From: HGM04593 sp045657945
Lineage (GTDB): Bacteria; Bacteroidota; Bacteroidia; Bacteroidales; Bacteroidaceae
DNA: 64,000 nt
Direction of reading: 5' to 3'
NCBI GenBank assembly: GCA_045657945.1
Contig: JAZOUB010000037.1
Location: 1-64,000, forward strand
The first letter of the stretch is position 1. Each line of letters opens with the position of its first letter. The position numbers were made by a program, and so were the translations under genes. Below, in pieces: positions 8,388 through 17,925 of the stretch. A model generated the notes under the pieces. The model had not been told where the DNA came from. It did not search any database and saw only the letters and a program-made list of their open reading frames with translations.

Positions 8388-9653
8388 TTACCACTTGTAG
8401 GCAACACCAAGTGTGAACAGCTCCTTCAGCTGCCAGTACTGCCAGTTGTCGTTCCTTGACACGCTGTCGTCGAAACGGGTGTTGAGCATCAATGATGCTG
8501 TGAAGTACTTGCTGAGTGCCACATTGAACTTTGTCTCCCACTGGAAGAATGCACGGTGGTAGTTGGTGTAGTACTCAAGGCGTGAATATACATCGAGGAA
8601 CGATGTGAGCTGATATGTAGGGATTGTAATCACAAGCTGTGTACCGAAATCCTGCTTGTAGTGCTTGAGGCCAAGGCCATAGGCCTCGGTAAGCTCATCA
8701 TGGTGTACATAGCGGAAGTTGTAGCCCGAGAACGGTGCAAGGTAGAACTCGATCTTGAAATTACCCCAATTGGGCTTGTAGTTCAAACCGACTGAAGCGT
8801 TTGCATCGAGCGGAGAGATGAATGCCGACTGAAGCACATCGCCGTTGTAGAAATGCAACGACTGTGTCTCGGCCTTTACCTTGGCCGCGATATCGAGCGA
8901 CTTTATCAACTTGTAGCCGAATGTTGACTCAAGACGCAATTTGTCGGTATTTGTTCGGATACCAAGTTTTGTATCCTTCTGGTATGTCGCAAAGCCAAGG
9001 TCAAAATCAAAATGGTTTGTCCATGAAATACGATTCTTGTCATCATAGTTCATATCAAGGTCAATGGTAGCAAGCATTGCATAGTAATTTTTCTCACCAC
9101 CCTGGTACCAATTGTCCGAGATGAAACTTTGTGTGAAAGTCAATGATGTGTTACCCGAGAACTTCCAGTAATTTGGCTTTACCACAGTGGTCTTCATGCC
9201 ACCATCCACATCCTGTGGAATCTCGAGCTTAGCGAACTTGAGTTCGGGAGCCTTCACTGTAAACTCGCTTGCAGCAATTACCTTCTCGCTACGGAGTTCC
9301 TCCTCGGTCATCTCAACCATTCCCGGAGCATCACGATAAACACCCAGGAGCACATTGTCAATGACAGCACCACGCTCATCATCCTTGGCCATTACCTCAT
9401 TGTCACTCTCCAGAGCCTCACTGCCAGCAAAGGCATCCTCAATAACACCTTTGTAAAGGACTGGTGATACAAAGAGTTTTGCATATACAGGGTTGGAATC
9501 AACCTCGTCATTATCGTCAGAGGTCTCGAAAACAGCCTGCACGGCCTCATCGATTTTACTATTAAAGTAGTTGTAAACATCAGAATTGTCCTGCGCCTTT
9601 ACAGAAGAGAAGACAAACAGGGATAGCATGAGAATAGATAATTTTGCTTTCAT
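8388..9653 (-). CDS. DUF3078 outer-membrane-type protein
   Basis: A 421-residue exported protein with a signal peptide (MKAKLSILMLSLFVFSSVKA). After an acidic, poorly conserved linker of about 130 residues comes the DUF3078 core, recognisable by WKFSGNTSLTFTQSFISDNWYQGG, followed by alternating beta strands ending in GVAYKW. The family is widespread in Bacteroidetes, predicted to be an outer-membrane barrel, and has no established function that I know of. It leads a two-gene transcript with the antiporter downstream. A TATCTTCG promoter box sits 19 bases upstream of the start. Confidence 0.88.
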   Translation of the reverse strand: MKAKLSILMLSLFVFSSVKAQDNSDVYNYFNSKIDEAVQAVFETSDDNDEVDSNPVYAKLFVSPVLYKGVIEDAFAGSEALESDNEVMAKDDERGAVIDNVLLGVYRDAPGMVEMTEEELRSEKVIAASEFTVKAPELKFAKLEIPQDVDGGMKTTVVKPNYWKFSGNTSLTFTQSFISDNWYQGGEKNYYAMLATIDLDMNYDDKNRISWTNHFDFDLGFATYQKDTKLGIRTNTDKLRLESTFGYKLIKSLDIAAKVKAETQSLHFYNGDVLQSAFISPLDANASVGLNYKPNWGNFKIEFYLAPFSGYNFRYVHHDELTEAYGLGLKHYKQDFGTQLVITIPTYQLTSFLDVYSRLEYYTNYHRAFFQWETKFNVALSKYFTASLMLNTRFDDSVSRNDNWQYWQLKELFTLGVAYKW

Positions 9654-9671
9654 AGTTTTATATTTGATGCG

Positions 9672-9703
9672 CGAAGATAATACTTTTTAACCATATTATG
9701 CAA
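9672..9703 (-). promoter_or_regulatory. Promoter of the DUF3078-antiporter transcript
   Basis: On the minus strand TTG (9703-9701), 21 bases, TATCTTCG (9679-9672), 19 bases before the start codon at 9653. Confidence 0.6.
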
Positions 9704-9784
9704 TAAAAGGGGTGCACAACCATATATAAAATAGAAAGTTTACATTTTAGCGACATATAAAAAGCTTTTTATCGTTATTTTTAC

Positions 9785-9792
9785 TATCTTTG
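9785..9792 (+). promoter_or_regulatory. -7 promoter box of yidC
   Basis: TATCTTTG, the exact Bacteroidetes -7 consensus, 45 bases upstream of the yidC start. The upstream region is T-rich but lacks an unambiguous TTTG at the usual distance. Confidence 0.55.
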
Positions 9793-9837
9793 CAGTTTGA
9801 ACGTCCAAAACAGTAAAAACTACATACGAAATAAGAA

Positions 9838-11769
9838 ATGAACAAAAAAACGATTATCGCCTATGTTCTTATAGGACTTGTTGTTATCGGTTTCTTCAAA
9901 TTCAACCAAAAAAGTCCTGAGGATATAAAAAAAGAGAAGGCATACAACGAGTATGTCAAGCAGCAAGAGGAGATTAAACAGGCTCAGAAGGAACTTGAGA
10001 CAGCGGAGAGACAGGCCAAGTTCGACGAGTTCAAGCAGGACACAGCAGGCGTTTTCTACAATGTACTCAACGACAAAGGCAACGCCGAACCTATCACATT
10101 GTCAAACAACAAGCTCAGCATTACATTGTCACCCAAGGGTGGCCGCATAACAGGTGCATCGCTCAAGGAGTACAAAGGCCAGGACGGCAACGACCTCATT
10201 CTGTTCGACAGCAAGGACAAGCTTGACGCAAACGAGATAAACAAGAACAAGGAAGGTGACAACAGGATGAACTACATCTTTGACCTTGCAGGCTACAAGC
10301 TCAACACCGAAGAGTGCTATTTCAACACTCAACACTATTCAACAGATTCAGCCGTACTGCGTCTTGACTTCAACAACGACAGATACATTGACTTCACATA
10401 CAAGTTGCGCCCGGGCTCATACATGGTAGATCTTTACATCAAGGCACACAACATGAAAGAACTGCTCAGCGCGAGCGACACCATCGGCATCGAGTGGAAG
10501 CAGTTGCTGCGCCAGCAGGAGGCCGGATATGACTTTGAGCAGCGTTACACAAATGTGACATACAAGTTCAAAGGCGATGACGTTGACAACCTTGCCGAGG
10601 ACGGCAACGACGACGCCCACTACAAAGAGAAAATCAATTGGGTTGCATACAAGAACCAGTTCTTCTCATCAATCCTTATTGCCGGTGACCACTTCAAGAA
10701 CACCCGCATGACATCAAAGACTGTGGATAAGGGACAAAACCTGCTCAAGGTGTGCACAACAGGTGCGAACACACCGTTCGACAACAGTGGAGCAGTTGCA
10801 ACCGGAATCCAGTTCTACTTCGGCCCGAACAAGTTCAAAGTCCTGCAAGAGTGCAGCAACGAGGCTATAATCCCTGGCCATGACCTTGAATTGGAAGAAA
10901 TCATCTACTTCGGTTGGCCTATCGTACGCTGGATTAACCGCTATTTTATCATGTATCTGTTCGATTTCCTTTCAGGTACAGGTCTCAACATGGGTATCGT
11001 ACTCGTATTGCTGACACTCATTGTCAAGATGTGCGTATATCCATTTACCAAGAAATCATTTGTATCATCGGCCAAGATGAGAGCACTCAAGCCCCACATC
11101 AACGCCTTGAATGAAAAATATCCAAAGAAAGAAGACCAGCTCAAGAAGCAACAGGAGACAATGGCACTCTACCAGAAGTATGGTGCAAGCCCAATGGGCG
11201 GTTGCTTGCCAATGCTCATACAGATGCCTATCTTCATTGCGCTCTTCAACTTTGTGCCAAACGCAATCGAATTGCGCCAGGAGAGCTTCCTGTGGGTAAA
11301 TGACCTTTCGGCATTCGATTCAATCATCAGTTGGGAGACCGACATCTGGCCAATAGGCAACCACATCAGCCTATTCTGCTTGTTATTCTCTGTAACACAG
11401 ATCATCAATACCTACTACACAAGCAAACTGCAACCAAGTGTCAGCCCCGAAATGGAGCAACAGCAGAAAGTAATGCGTTGGATGATGTACCTGATGCCAG
11501 TAATCTTCTTCTTCATCTTCAACGAATACTCAGCAGGTTTGAACTTCTACTACTTCCTTTCTACCCTGCTCAGCATCCTCACATCATTGTACTTGAGAAA
11601 GACAACCAACGAGGAAGAGCTGCTGAGAAAGATGGAAGCATTTGCCGAACAGAACAAAGAGAAATTCGCAAAGCGTTCAAGCATGATGGCACGTCTTGAG
11701 GCACTGCAGGAGCAACAGAGAAAGATGGCCGAGGAGCGCGAGAAAATGAAAAGGAATAGAAAGAAATAA
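9838..11769 (+). CDS. yidC: Membrane protein insertase YidC
   Basis: A 643-residue YidC/Oxa1 insertase of Gram-negative type. A single N-terminal transmembrane helix (about residues 5-22) precedes a large periplasmic beta domain (about 60-355). The conserved five-helix insertase core begins near residue 368 (YFIMYLFDFLSGTG) and includes VKMCVYPFTKKSFVSSAKMR and YQKYGASPMGGCLPMLIQMP. The basic C-terminal tail (EREKMKRNRKK) fits ribosome contact. YidC inserts proteins into the inner membrane alone or with Sec. A small cytosolic protein of unknown function follows 67 bases downstream on the same strand. Length is normal for Bacteroidetes. Confidence 0.98.
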   Translation: MNKKTIIAYVLIGLVVIGFFKFNQKSPEDIKKEKAYNEYVKQQEEIKQAQKELETAERQAKFDEFKQDTAGVFYNVLNDKGNAEPITLSNNKLSITLSPKGGRITGASLKEYKGQDGNDLILFDSKDKLDANEINKNKEGDNRMNYIFDLAGYKLNTEECYFNTQHYSTDSAVLRLDFNNDRYIDFTYKLRPGSYMVDLYIKAHNMKELLSASDTIGIEWKQLLRQQEAGYDFEQRYTNVTYKFKGDDVDNLAEDGNDDAHYKEKINWVAYKNQFFSSILIAGDHFKNTRMTSKTVDKGQNLLKVCTTGANTPFDNSGAVATGIQFYFGPNKFKVLQECSNEAIIPGHDLELEEIIYFGWPIVRWINRYFIMYLFDFLSGTGLNMGIVLVLLTLIVKMCVYPFTKKSFVSSAKMRALKPHINALNEKYPKKEDQLKKQQETMALYQKYGASPMGGCLPMLIQMPIFIALFNFVPNAIELRQESFLWVNDLSAFDSIISWETDIWPIGNHISLFCLLFSVTQIINTYYTSKLQPSVSPEMEQQQKVMRWMMYLMPVIFFFIFNEYSAGLNFYYFLSTLLSILTSLYLRKTTNEEELLRKMEAFAEQNKEKFAKRSSMMARLEALQEQQRKMAEEREKMKRNRKK

Positions 11770-11836
11770 CAAGTGTAGAACCAAACCGACACACTGTTAT
11801 ACAATAGAATACTAACTACAATTAAAGAGTTCAATA

Positions 11837-12475
11837 ATGGGATTTTTTAGTTTTTTCAAAAAGAAAAAGAACATTCAGGAGGAGCAACGCATTGGTGGCA
11901 TGGAGGATTTCATGACCCTCATACGCGTTTACTACCAAGCATCAATGGCCGCAAACATCGGTATAACGAACATTAACATGTTGCCCGACCTTGCAACATT
12001 CAAGCGTTCGCTCAAAGTGCCTACACAGAACAACAAACTTGGCGTTGGCGAGCGCACGAAGTGCCGCAAGATGCTTGAGCAGCTATACAGCCTCGACGAG
12101 ATGTTCTTCAAGGAGATAGATGCTTCAGTAAAGAAGAATTGCAAGAAACTGCAGGACGCACAGCCATTCCTCTTCGCATTCCAAGGTTTCAACAATGACC
12201 TTATCATGCTTGTTGGCAACCTGATGAAGTGGAAGTTCCGCGTTCCCGGATTCATGCGCAAGATGTTGCGCAGCATGGTTGAGAAAACCATCAACGACAT
12301 CTTCACAAAGAATAAATGGAAGGACGAAGCCACATTCCGCACCGTCTATTCAGTTCGTAACTACAACGACAAGCTTGGCTACTCACAGGCGTGGATTACA
12401 GAATATGTATTCAGAATCATTACACTCGCCAAGAAAGAGCCACGCAAGAACATGGAAGACGCGGAGAAGAAATAA
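11837..12475 (+). CDS. Conserved-looking cytosolic protein of unknown function, downstream of yidC
   Basis: A 212-residue protein that I do not recognise. It has no signal peptide or transmembrane segment. The N-terminus is an aromatic/basic patch (MGFFSFFKKKKN) that could bind membrane or nucleic acid. The rest is predicted mainly helical and rich in lysine and arginine, with the phrase YQASMAANIGITNINMLPDL. A strong terminator follows at 12481. The position directly behind yidC without a new obvious promoter suggests cotranscription and a possible link to membrane protein insertion, but that is context only. Confidence 0.85.
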   Translation: MGFFSFFKKKKNIQEEQRIGGMEDFMTLIRVYYQASMAANIGITNINMLPDLATFKRSLKVPTQNNKLGVGERTKCRKMLEQLYSLDEMFFKEIDASVKKNCKKLQDAQPFLFAFQGFNNDLIMLVGNLMKWKFRVPGFMRKMLRSMVEKTINDIFTKNKWKDEATFRTVYSVRNYNDKLGYSQAWITEYVFRIITLAKKEPRKNMEDAEKK

Positions 12476-12480
12476 TCCGA

Positions 12481-12513
12481 AAAGAGGAACTCAATGAGTT
12501 CCTCTTTTTTTTG
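12481..12513 (+). terminator. Rho-independent terminator after the yidC operon
   Basis: AAAAGAGGAACTCA pairs with TGAGTTCCTCTTTT around one central base, and a run of T follows. Confidence 0.9.
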
Positions 12514-12555
12514 CACTATCCAATGTTTTTTTGCAGATTATCCAATTGTTTTTCA

Positions 12556-12563
12556 TACATTCG
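12556..12563 (+). promoter_or_regulatory. Possible -7 box of the GH18 operon
   Basis: TACATTCG fits the TAnnTTnG pattern 27 bases before the start at 12591. The nearest TTG upstream is 22 bases away, so the match is moderate. Confidence 0.35.
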
Positions 12564-12590
12564 CGATATTAAGAATAAAAATCAAAGGAG

Positions 12591-15500
12591 ATGAAAAGAT
12601 ACGCTATCGCAGCAGTTCTGTTTCTTGTATCGTTGTGCAGCACAGCGCAGGTGACCAACAGGGCGCTATATTTAGAGAGAAATGGCCGCGTTTCAATGGG
12701 CATATTGCCTGATGGAACAGCAAGCGAAGGAATGACCTTGCAGCTATGGATGAACCCGGAGCATTGGATTCCGGGCGCTAACATCGTTACCTGGGGCGAA
12801 AACCTGAACATACAGCTTGGTACACCAGGACAATTAAAGATAAAATGTGCCGACGAGGGCATGACCTTCAGCGACAGCAACCTTGCAACAGGCAATTGGT
12901 CGCACTTGACACTGTTATTGGAGGGGAACTGCATACGCCTGCTTGTAAACAACGCAAACGAACAGAGCCACACGCTATCTACACCATTCACAACCATAGC
13001 ACAGGACCCCCTGCTGCTTGGTGGCGGTTTCCTTGGCCGCATTGACGAAGTACGCGTGTGGGACTTCATTCTCCCTACCGACTACAACCGATTCTGGAAC
13101 AACACCATTGACCGGTTCAACCCTCAGTGGCAACACCTTGCCGCATATTGGAAATTTGACCAGACACGTCTTGAGAGCAATATCTATGACTACAGCGAGC
13201 ACGGACATAACGGAACGTTCAGCGCCGGTGGTGTAACACGCACCGCCGTAACCGACAACCCCAACCTTACATACCGCCGCAACCTTGCATATGCAGACTG
13301 CAGCCGCTTTTTCGACCGCGGAGTGCAGTACGGACAGTACCTCAAGAGTAATGTCATAAGCATGATTGGAGCCACTGCACAGGCCGACGGGTCGCTAAAA
13401 TATAAGCAGCCCGACAACGAGGGCATCATCACCAGTGGCAGCTACCTTGCCCAATACAACGGGCACACCGGAGTGCTTGACCTTGCAGGTGAGGGCGCGC
13501 AAATGAATGTGGGCAAGGAGTCACTCATTGCCTACAACAACAGCAATTTCGTTGAGAGCGCCACCGCCTACACCTTCATGACATGGTTGTCGCTCGACGA
13601 ATGGACACCCGGCGCATACCTTATCAAAAAGGAGAGCAGTAGCAACAATGGCATTTCATTGCGTTTGGGAGATACACCGGGTGAGTTCATCCTGCGTTGC
13701 AACGGCACCGAGTTTACATACACCACGGCTGCCGAACTTGACAAATGGCATCACATAGGTTTCTCAACCAATGCCGCCACACTTGGCAGCGAGTTCGTAT
13801 TCGTGCTCGACGAAGCAACCATTGCCCCTTCATATACCCACACAGCCGCAGCCACAACAGCACTCACCGGGTTGCGCTCAACCGACTGCATCATTGGAGC
13901 AGGCATCGACGGTAAGCTTGACGAGACAATCACATGGACACAGAAGTTTGGCGCCTCCGACATCATCGCACAGGGTGACACTCCGATTGAACCGGGCATT
14001 GGAAAGGCCATAACGGGAGCATACTCACGCAGTGTTGACGGCTTGTGGAAATATGACCTTGCCAATGACCTTGGACGCGACAGTTACTCGACACCCGAGT
14101 GGTTCAGGATGATAAAGGCAACCTTTGAGGGTTATGAGGGAGCATATGTAACAATCAGCATCGACAAGTGGAGCGATGAGTTCTTCACCAAGATAAACAA
14201 CAACGCCCAGTATCGCGAGACACTCGCCGATGCCATATCACAGGTGGGTAACGAGCCATTCCTCGACGGTGTCGACTATGACTTCGAGTGGAACAACAAT
14301 TGGAGCGGCATTGGAACACTGTGCCAACTGGTACGCGCTAGATTGCATGAGGGCAAGATACAGGCAGTGTCACCCCACGAACTCTACTATAACTTCCCCA
14401 CCGACAAGATGCAGTATGTCGATTATTTCAACTTCCAGGACTACGGCCCTGCCAACAAGAACATATTCACATTCAACAACTACAAGAACTTCTTCACCAA
14501 GGCAAAGAACCACGGATACCCTGTCGACAAGATAATGCTCTCATACGCTACCACCACCAGCGGAGCGATGTACAGCAACGGCAGCCGCCCTGCAAGCAGC
14601 CATGCCGAATACTACCCCACCGGCTGGCGTTCAATGCCCTATGAGACATTCGAGTACACACAGAACACATACGATGTAGGCGAGGGACTCACCCGTTACT
14701 TCACCGGCATGGAACAGGTGTGGTTGCGCAGCGAGTACATGAACAACAACGGTTGTGCCGGCATTTTCTACTGGGACATGGGCAACGACACCCGCGACTG
14801 CAACGACCCTCGTTCACTTGCAACCTTCGCGTCGTTTGCAATCAACAGCAATGTACAGAAGATTATCGAAAGCGTCGACACTGCAGCCGAGGCACCACAG
14901 GAATATGAGTACGAGGAGAGTGCAACCGCATACTACCGCATACGCGGTGCTGCCGACGGGCACACCACACACTACATGTACCAGAATGGCAACGAGCTGT
15001 TTACCGGCGACAAAGGAGGTGAGGTGCGCAGTATCTTCTGCTTCGAGGAAGCAACAGAGGCAAACGCCTACTACCTGAAGGCCAATGACGGCCGTTACAT
15101 CCAGGACCGCAGCGAGTTGCAGACAAAGCAGTCGACCTACCGTTTTGGAAAGGCACCGGTATCATATAGCATCAAAGGCGAGGAGTACAGCTACCCCGAG
15201 GGGGAATACTGCCTTGAACAGACCTACTACACCCCCAACAAACCCGATTTCACCGACGTGCAGCGTTGCCTCAAATGCAACGGCAACAATGAAGGCGTAT
15301 CAACCTGGGGACCATGGACAGCTGCATCACATTGGGCAATAGAACCGGTATATGGCTGCGACATCTACACCGTTACCCTTACAGAGGTAGAGTCCGTGAC
15401 CTGTCTTATAACAGGCTACACCGGTAGCAGCAAGATATATGACGGCGGTTTCATTGCCATTGCCACCGGCGAGGAGATCTTGCCCGGCGACATAGCATCA

Positions 15501-15698
15501 ACAAATGAGGAGCAGATAACCGTTACCATAGACAAGGACAATAACAGTATCTCAGTACAAGCCGGCGCCACAGGCATTAAAGAGGTTGTATATGGCACAC
15601 ATGCAACAACAATACATGACCTTGCCGGTCGCAGGCTGCAGGAAATTACAGCACCCGGAATATACATTGTAAACGGCAAGAAACATCTAAAGAAATAA
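12591..15698 (+). CDS. Secreted GH18 glycosidase with two LamG-type domains
   Basis: A 1035-residue exported enzyme. In order: signal peptide (to about residue 20, CSTAQ); a LamG/concanavalin-like domain (about 25-165, ending IDEVRVWDFIL); a second LamG-like domain (about 300-445, with KWHHIGFS); a GH18 barrel (about 460-770) with the catalytic motif LDGVDYDFEW, where D559, D562, D564 and E566 fit the DxxDxDxE signature; a C-terminal beta domain; and a tail ending LTAPGIYIVNGKK-like (here ITAPGIYIVNGKKHLKK) resembling a type IX secretion signal. GH18 members are chitinases or endo-beta-N-acetylglucosaminidases. The domain set and the neighbouring GH92, GH20 and GH2 genes favour action on N-glycan cores, but substrate is inferred. 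It heads a likely three-gene transcript. Confidence 0.9.
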   Translation: MKRYAIAAVLFLVSLCSTAQVTNRALYLERNGRVSMGILPDGTASEGMTLQLWMNPEHWIPGANIVTWGENLNIQLGTPGQLKIKCADEGMTFSDSNLATGNWSHLTLLLEGNCIRLLVNNANEQSHTLSTPFTTIAQDPLLLGGGFLGRIDEVRVWDFILPTDYNRFWNNTIDRFNPQWQHLAAYWKFDQTRLESNIYDYSEHGHNGTFSAGGVTRTAVTDNPNLTYRRNLAYADCSRFFDRGVQYGQYLKSNVISMIGATAQADGSLKYKQPDNEGIITSGSYLAQYNGHTGVLDLAGEGAQMNVGKESLIAYNNSNFVESATAYTFMTWLSLDEWTPGAYLIKKESSSNNGISLRLGDTPGEFILRCNGTEFTYTTAAELDKWHHIGFSTNAATLGSEFVFVLDEATIAPSYTHTAAATTALTGLRSTDCIIGAGIDGKLDETITWTQKFGASDIIAQGDTPIEPGIGKAITGAYSRSVDGLWKYDLANDLGRDSYSTPEWFRMIKATFEGYEGAYVTISIDKWSDEFFTKINNNAQYRETLADAISQVGNEPFLDGVDYDFEWNNNWSGIGTLCQLVRARLHEGKIQAVSPHELYYNFPTDKMQYVDYFNFQDYGPANKNIFTFNNYKNFFTKAKNHGYPVDKIMLSYATTTSGAMYSNGSRPASSHAEYYPTGWRSMPYETFEYTQNTYDVGEGLTRYFTGMEQVWLRSEYMNNNGCAGIFYWDMGNDTRDCNDPRSLATFASFAINSNVQKIIESVDTAAEAPQEYEYEESATAYYRIRGAADGHTTHYMYQNGNELFTGDKGGEVRSIFCFEEATEANAYYLKANDGRYIQDRSELQTKQSTYRFGKAPVSYSIKGEEYSYPEGEYCLEQTYYTPNKPDFTDVQRCLKCNGNNEGVSTWGPWTAASHWAIEPVYGCDIYTVTLTEVESVTCLITGYTGSSKIYDGGFIAIATGEEILPGDIASTNEEQITVTIDKDNNSISVQAGATGIKEVVYGTHATTIHDLAGRRLQEITAPGIYIVNGKKHLKK

Positions 15699-15720
15699 CA
15701 ACCAAACATAACATTCCACT

Positions 15721-16908
15721 ATGAAAAGACTCATGCTACTCACATTGCTTTCAGCAATGACATTACTGGCCAATGCACAGGACAAGACCATCATCCTAAC
15801 CGAGAAGGGCATGCCATACACAAACCAAACATGGTTCTATTCAGGGAAAGGAAAAGCATTGCAAGAAGAAAAAATCAAGAAGAACTGGAACCAGGAAGAG
15901 AGGAGAATAACATCGGCCGCATACACGAACAACGGATGGTTCGTCACAATGGCCAAGAATACAGGAATAAGCAAACAGACATACTCCTACTCCATCACAT
16001 GGCCCAAGGAGTGGATAAAGGAGAAGTGGCACGAAGGTTACAGAATCACATCCATAACAAGAGGAAAAGAGAAATGGCTTGTTGTGATGTCTAAGGGACA
16101 CGGCTACAGGATGCAGTGCTATCTCCGTGATGAATTGTCAAACATAAAGCGTTGGATAAAGCACAACTGGGACAAAGGATATTACATCACCAATGCCGCT
16201 TATGACGGCAATATGTGGACAGTTATCATGAGCCAGACAAGCGAATTCAAGTCACAAGGTTACTTCATCGCCGACAATTACGATGAAATGGCAGCCGAAA
16301 TAAGGGAAGATGTATGGGGCAGAGACCTTTGCATACACCTGATTGAATATGACGGCGATGACTATCTTGTCGTATATGGTGGTCACAGCAACTGCGACAA
16401 TTCGCAGAACTATTCCGTAAACAATTCAAACATAAGCAAATACATCAAGAAAAGATGGAATAATTCATATCACATCTTATATATCGGAGGCGGTTCATCA
16501 AATCAGGGCACAAAATCACACCCATGCGCCGACACCACAGAGTATGGCATGCGTACCGGTGAAGTGTATTACATGAACGACAGCTATCAAACTGGAGAGT
16601 TCAAATTCTATCACCAGGATGGCAAATACATTGCCGAAACAAACCAGACGGGAATGGCACAGAAGCATGCAATCAAGTATATCCTGCAGGCAGAGACAAA
16701 CACCTCCTACATATTCCGCCAATGCATTTTGCACAACAACGGCAGAATAGAAATCCCCATTCACGCGTCACAAATGATCATTTCCAAAGACTGGAGCCAA
16801 ATCCATATAGAAAAGTCCATCCACGGAAATGATGTAATTTTCACAGAAGAGATTTCCAAGTCGGAATATGAGAAGATAACCCAGACAAAAGACATCTATC
16901 CGCAATAA
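15721..16908 (+). CDS. Exported protein with DUF7477-like tryptophan repeats
   Basis: A 395-residue protein with a signal peptide (MKRLMLLTLLSAMTLLANAQ). Residues about 45-260 hold four repeats of roughly 50 residues built around WFVTMAKNTG, WLVVMSKGHGYRMQCY, WTVIMSQTSEFKSQGYF and YLVVYGGHS, each followed by a W-x-K(E/H)xWxxGYxIT element. The repeat resembles DUF7477, which I know from the C-terminal part of plant casein-kinase-like proteins and from various bacteria. The C-terminal 110 residues show no family I recognise. It starts 22 bases after the GH18 gene, so it may be a secreted accessory or binding protein for that enzyme. Function unknown. Confidence 0.82.
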   Translation: MKRLMLLTLLSAMTLLANAQDKTIILTEKGMPYTNQTWFYSGKGKALQEEKIKKNWNQEERRITSAAYTNNGWFVTMAKNTGISKQTYSYSITWPKEWIKEKWHEGYRITSITRGKEKWLVVMSKGHGYRMQCYLRDELSNIKRWIKHNWDKGYYITNAAYDGNMWTVIMSQTSEFKSQGYFIADNYDEMAAEIREDVWGRDLCIHLIEYDGDDYLVVYGGHSNCDNSQNYSVNNSNISKYIKKRWNNSYHILYIGGGSSNQGTKSHPCADTTEYGMRTGEVYYMNDSYQTGEFKFYHQDGKYIAETNQTGMAQKHAIKYILQAETNTSYIFRQCILHNNGRIEIPIHASQMIISKDWSQIHIEKSIHGNDVIFTEEISKSEYEKITQTKDIYPQ

Positions 16909-16933
16909 GAACGGAATTACCGACATCATTACC

Positions 16934-17518
16934 ATGGACACCACAACCGAAAAGCACCCGCTTGAGCCATTCCTACCGCAGAATGCGAGGATTCTGATGC
17001 TTGGAAGTTTTCCACCGCCAAGGACAAGGTGGTCCATGGAATTCTTTTACCCTAACTGGCAGAACGACATGTGGTTCTTGATGGGACTCCTGTTCTTTGA
17101 CGACAAGTATCATTTCAGGTTCAAGGACGAGAATAGATTCGACAAGGATGCAGTCGTTGATTTCTGCAACAGCAAAGGCATTGCGCTCTACGACACGGCG
17201 TGCGAGGTTGTGAGATTGAAGAAAAATGCATCGGACAAGTTCCTTGAGATTGAGACTGCAACCGACATTGAAGCCTTGCTCGAGAAACTGCCATGCTGCA
17301 CAGCCATTGTCACGACAGGGCAGAAAGCGACTGAAACCATTGTCAAGAGGTTCGGCTGTGCACAGCCTGCTATGGGAGAGAAAAGCACTCTGTGTGTTGG
17401 GGAGCGCACATACAACTTCTGGCGCATGCCATCGACATCACGCGCCTATCCTCTCGCACTTGAAAAGAAAGCAGAATATTATCGCGGTATGTTAATACAC
17501 GAAAGCATACAACTTTGA
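16934..17518 (+). CDS. Uracil-DNA glycosylase superfamily protein
   Basis: A 194-residue cytosolic protein of the uracil-DNA glycosylase superfamily. The N-terminal substrate loop is ARILMLGSFPPPRTRW, a variant of the family motif I, and the second active-site segment is FWRMPSTSRAYP, corresponding to the leucine/serine DNA-intercalation loop. A central strand (AIVTTGQKATETI) fits the alpha/beta core. Members excise uracil or related bases from mismatches, but the GSFPP branch is poorly characterised. It sits 25 bases behind the exported repeat protein on the same strand; the functional link is not obvious. No own promoter was found. Confidence 0.8.
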   Translation: MDTTTEKHPLEPFLPQNARILMLGSFPPPRTRWSMEFFYPNWQNDMWFLMGLLFFDDKYHFRFKDENRFDKDAVVDFCNSKGIALYDTACEVVRLKKNASDKFLEIETATDIEALLEKLPCCTAIVTTGQKATETIVKRFGCAQPAMGEKSTLCVGERTYNFWRMPSTSRAYPLALEKKAEYYRGMLIHESIQL

Positions 17519-17569
17519 AGAACATTATACGCAGCACACTAAAAAAGTTGAAAAAAGACAACAAACCTT

Positions 17570-17598
17570 TTGCATTTCGCAAAAATAACTTATATTTG
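17570..17598 (+). promoter_or_regulatory. Promoter of the coiled-coil protein-zapA transcript
   Basis: TTG (17570-17572), 18 bases, TATATTTG (17591-17598), 16 bases before the start at 17615. Confidence 0.6.
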
Positions 17599-17614
17599 CA
17601 ACTAATAGCGTAAT

Positions 17615-17914
17615 ATGACAGAGAACGATATAACCATATTAAATGAGTTTGAGGGCAAGTTGCATTGTCTCATTCAGGAATACCGCCAGAAGGTAGAACA
17701 GAACAATGAACTGTCACGCCGAATTCAGGAGAAGGAGGATGCGCTCAAAGAACTCCAGATGCGTTGCGTCGCTCTCGAGAGCAATTACAACAACCTTAAA
17801 CAAGCCAAGATATTCAGCCTAAGCGACTCAGGAATAGAAGGAGCGAAAGAGAGAATATCGAAGCTGGTGCGTGAAATCGACCAATGCATTGAGTCACTGA
17901 CCAAACAGCCATAA
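17615..17914 (+). CDS. Small coiled-coil protein upstream of zapA
   Basis: A 99-residue acidic protein without signal peptide. It is predicted to be an almost continuous coiled coil from residue 8 to 70 (heptads through QEYRQKVEQNNELSRRIQEK), then a short helix ISKLVREIDQCIESL. Bacteroidetes commonly carry such a protein directly before zapA, and the stop lies 11 bases before the zapA start. The arrangement suggests a cell-division role alongside ZapA, similar in style to ZapB, but no homology to ZapB can be claimed. Confidence 0.88.
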   Translation: MTENDITILNEFEGKLHCLIQEYRQKVEQNNELSRRIQEKEDALKELQMRCVALESNYNNLKQAKIFSLSDSGIEGAKERISKLVREIDQCIESLTKQP

Positions 17915-17925
17915 AACGCCTGCAT

